Origin: Anaerolineae bacterium
GTDB lineage: Bacteria > Chloroflexota > Anaerolineae > JAAYZQ01
DNA: 25,118 nt
Reading direction: 5' to 3'
Assembly: GCA_016926595.1 (NCBI GenBank)
Contig: JAFGOG010000084.1
Location: 1-25,118 of the forward strand
The notes beneath the pieces are model-generated. The model ran no database searches, was not told the origin of the DNA, and saw only the letters and a program-made list of their open reading frames with translations. A program made the translations under genes and the position numbers. Shown here in pieces: positions 23,610 to 25,118 of this stretch (its first letter is position 1; each line of letters starts with the position of its first letter).

Positions 23610-25118
23610 GCTGATCCACGCCGTCCTATGGCTCATCGCGATGGCCGCGTTCCTCGTGGTGGGACACATCATCTATCGCCGCCGGGATCTGCCGGCGCGC
23701 CTGCTGTTGGCGATGCTCGCGGCAGCGGCCGGGTGCCTCATAGCCCTTTATCTGCTCACGGCGACGCTCCTTTCCACCCTTTTTCCACAGTTATCGCCTC
23801 ACCTGTCGCCGCTGCTGATCGCCAGCCTGACGATGGTGATCGCCGTCGTGGCCCTGCTCCCCCTGCGCGATCGCCTGCTGAGGATGGTGGAACGGCTGCT
23901 TTTTCGCGCCAGGCCAAACCGCCAGCAGTTGCTGCAGGGATACTCCCGGGTGTTGACGACCCTGGTTGCTCTGCCGCGCCTGTTGGAGACGGTGGCCGAT
24001 CAGGTCGAGGAGGTCTTTCATCCGTCAGGGCTGGCCATCGTGCTGGCCGACGACGAGACCACTTTCCGGGTCATGCTCAGCCGGGGGCGGCTGGCGGCTG
24101 ACCCGGCCTGGCGCGAGGGAGCCGGCTTTGACCCTCAGCACTTTCTGCCCGCCCACCTGGTCGCCCACCACCGGCCCTTGTACTTGCGCCGCCATCTCGA
24201 CGATCTGCCGGCCATGCACAAGCCGGAATGGCTGGACCTGCAGAAGGGCGGCGCCGACCTGTTGGTGCCCATGCACCTGCATGGCAAGCTGACCGGCTGG
24301 CTGGCGCTGGGGCCGAGACTGGCCGATCTGGGGTATGGGCGACAGGACCTCGATTTCCTGAGCGCGATGGCCGACCAATCGTGCGTTGCCTTTGAGAACG
24401 CCCACCTGTACGGCGCGATACAGCAGCGGGCCACTGAGCTGGCTATGGTGGCCATGGTCTCTTCGGTCATCTCCTCGTCGCTCGACCTGGAATATGTGCT
24501 CCAGACGATCGCCGAGTCGGCGATCCAGGTCGTCGGCTGCGACAAGTCGGCGATCTTTGAGCTGGACGAGGATGGCCGCGAGTTGAGCCTGCGAATGGCC
24601 AAAGGGTTGAGCCAGGCCTACGTCGAAAACTCGCTGCGCTTGCAGGTGGGTCAGGATACGCGGGCGCTGGCCGTCGCTGCTGGTACGCCGCTGGTCGTCC
24701 CTGACATCGAGACCGAGCCACGGTTGGCAGAGCTGCTGCCCCTGGCCCGTCAGGAAGGCTTTCGCGGCCTGATCGACCTGCCGCTCCTCGGACGCCGGGG
24801 GTTGTTTGGCGTGCTGACCGTCTATTTTGCCGGCGTCCACCACCCGTCGACCAGCGAGCTGGAGGTATTGACCACCTTTGCCAGCCAGGCGGCCACCGCC
24901 ATTGAGAATGCCCGCCTGTATGCGGCAGTCAGCCGCGAGAGGGACCGGGCCACGCGGCTGTACGAACAGACCGATGCCGCCCTGGCCCATCGGGTGGAGG
25001 AGCTGACCGCCATCGAGGAGGTCAGCCGGCAGTTAACCAGCTCACTGGACCTGCAGCGGGTCATGGACCTGGTTCTGGAGCGGGCGCTCCAGGCGACGCA
25101 CGCCGAGCGAGGCGTCAT
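23596..25118 (+). CDS. Membrane-anchored multi-GAF sensor protein, 3' end beyond the window
   Basis: The frame opened by ATG 23596 stays open to the window end (507 codons). Three hydrophobic segments (about 6-27, 34-62, 70-90) precede a cytoplasmic part. One GAF-like domain spans about 110-270 (LLETVADQVEEVFHPSGLAIVL, then DLLVPMHLHGKLTGWLALG, then QSCVAFENAHLY). A second GAF domain spans about 285-450 (SSLDLEYVLQTIAESAIQVVGC, then FRGLIDLPLLGRRGLFGVLTVY, then ASQAATAIENARLYAAV). A third is starting at the edge (LTSSLDLQRVMDLVLERALQ). Likely a histidine kinase or diguanylate cyclase sensor, but the output domain is not in the window. The start overlaps the NYN gene by 14 bases. Confidence 0.85.
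   Translation, partial: MPWAELIHAVLWLIAMAAFLVVGHIIYRRRDLPARLLLAMLAAAAGCLIALYLLTATLLSTLFPQLSPHLSPLLIASLTMVIAVVALLPLRDRLLRMVERLLFRARPNRQQLLQGYSRVLTTLVALPRLLETVADQVEEVFHPSGLAIVLADDETTFRVMLSRGRLAADPAWREGAGFDPQHFLPAHLVAHHRPLYLRRHLDDLPAMHKPEWLDLQKGGADLLVPMHLHGKLTGWLALGPRLADLGYGRQDLDFLSAMADQSCVAFENAHLYGAIQQRATELAMVAMVSSVISSSLDLEYVLQTIAESAIQVVGCDKSAIFELDEDGRELSLRMAKGLSQAYVENSLRLQVGQDTRALAVAAGTPLVVPDIETEPRLAELLPLARQEGFRGLIDLPLLGRRGLFGVLTVYFAGVHHPSTSELEVLTTFASQAATAIENARLYAAVSRERDRATRLYEQTDAALAHRVEELTAIEEVSRQLTSSLDLQRVMDLVLERALQATHAERGV

Noticed and set aside
24025..24990. A 321-codon minus-strand frame across the GAF protein
   Set aside because: It is an antisense shadow; the plus-strand frame is open from 23596 to the end and has GAF motifs.

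Overview
The window is GC-rich bacterial DNA with tightly packed genes, many GTG starts, good Shine-Dalgarno (SD) sites and consensus-like sigma70 promoters. The gene mix (HTH-PocR regulator, CoA-disulfide reductase with rhodanese, GlcD/HdrD-like flavo-iron-sulfur protein, DUF1847, YibE/F, large GAF sensor) fits an anaerobic or facultative Chloroflexota-like organism. That placement is inference, not proof. Two in-frame UGA codons at redox-type positions, each followed by a SECIS-like hairpin, suggest that the organism decodes selenocysteine. Layout: (1) 1-2445, plus strand: a truncated IS256/Mutator transposase with a folded leader, abutting a GNAT acetyltransferase that has lost its start, then a Zn-ribbon Nudix hydrolase and a SAM methyltransferase interrupted once by UGA in a Cys-x-x-UGA context. 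(2) 2459-7680, minus strand: three large membrane proteins resembling antiporter-like subunits of complex I/Mrp/hydrogenase-4, followed by a class II HMG-CoA reductase. (3) 7796-14111, plus strand: a Fur-family regulator with a strong promoter and overlapping palindrome, an HTH-PocR regulator, a 1029-residue FAD/4Fe-4S/CCG oxidoreductase with a Met/Pro-rich tail, and a CoA-disulfide (polysulfide) reductase with a C-terminal rhodanese. (4) 14260-21982, minus strand: ten genes in one direction. In transcription order these are PadR regulator, DUF4213/DUF364 metal-chelation protein, a 40-codon ORF, NifX/NifB-type protein, a peroxiredoxin with UGA at the peroxidatic cysteine, a double-thioredoxin/CcdA membrane protein, a HAD protein, an MBL-fold protein, YibE/F and DUF1847. 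Start/stop overlaps or short gaps link most of them; hairpins after the NifX-like gene and after the peroxiredoxin probably divide the run into sub-units. (5) 22044-25118, plus strand: glutamate formimidoyltransferase, a YacP-type NYN protein and the first 507 codons of a membrane-anchored multi-GAF sensor that runs off the window. The two selenoprotein candidates are the main result. The peroxiredoxin case is strong: an exact family motif with UGA replacing Cys, an intact frame on both sides, and a 7-bp stem with a GGUC loop 17 nt downstream. The methyltransferase case is less certain but more novel: a C-P-N-UGA motif, and a 5-bp stem with a GGA loop 19 nt downstream. The minus-strand run and the 9-14 kb cluster both look devoted to thiol, sulfur, metal and redox handling. 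No tRNA, rRNA, CRISPR array or selenocysteine machinery gene was found here.
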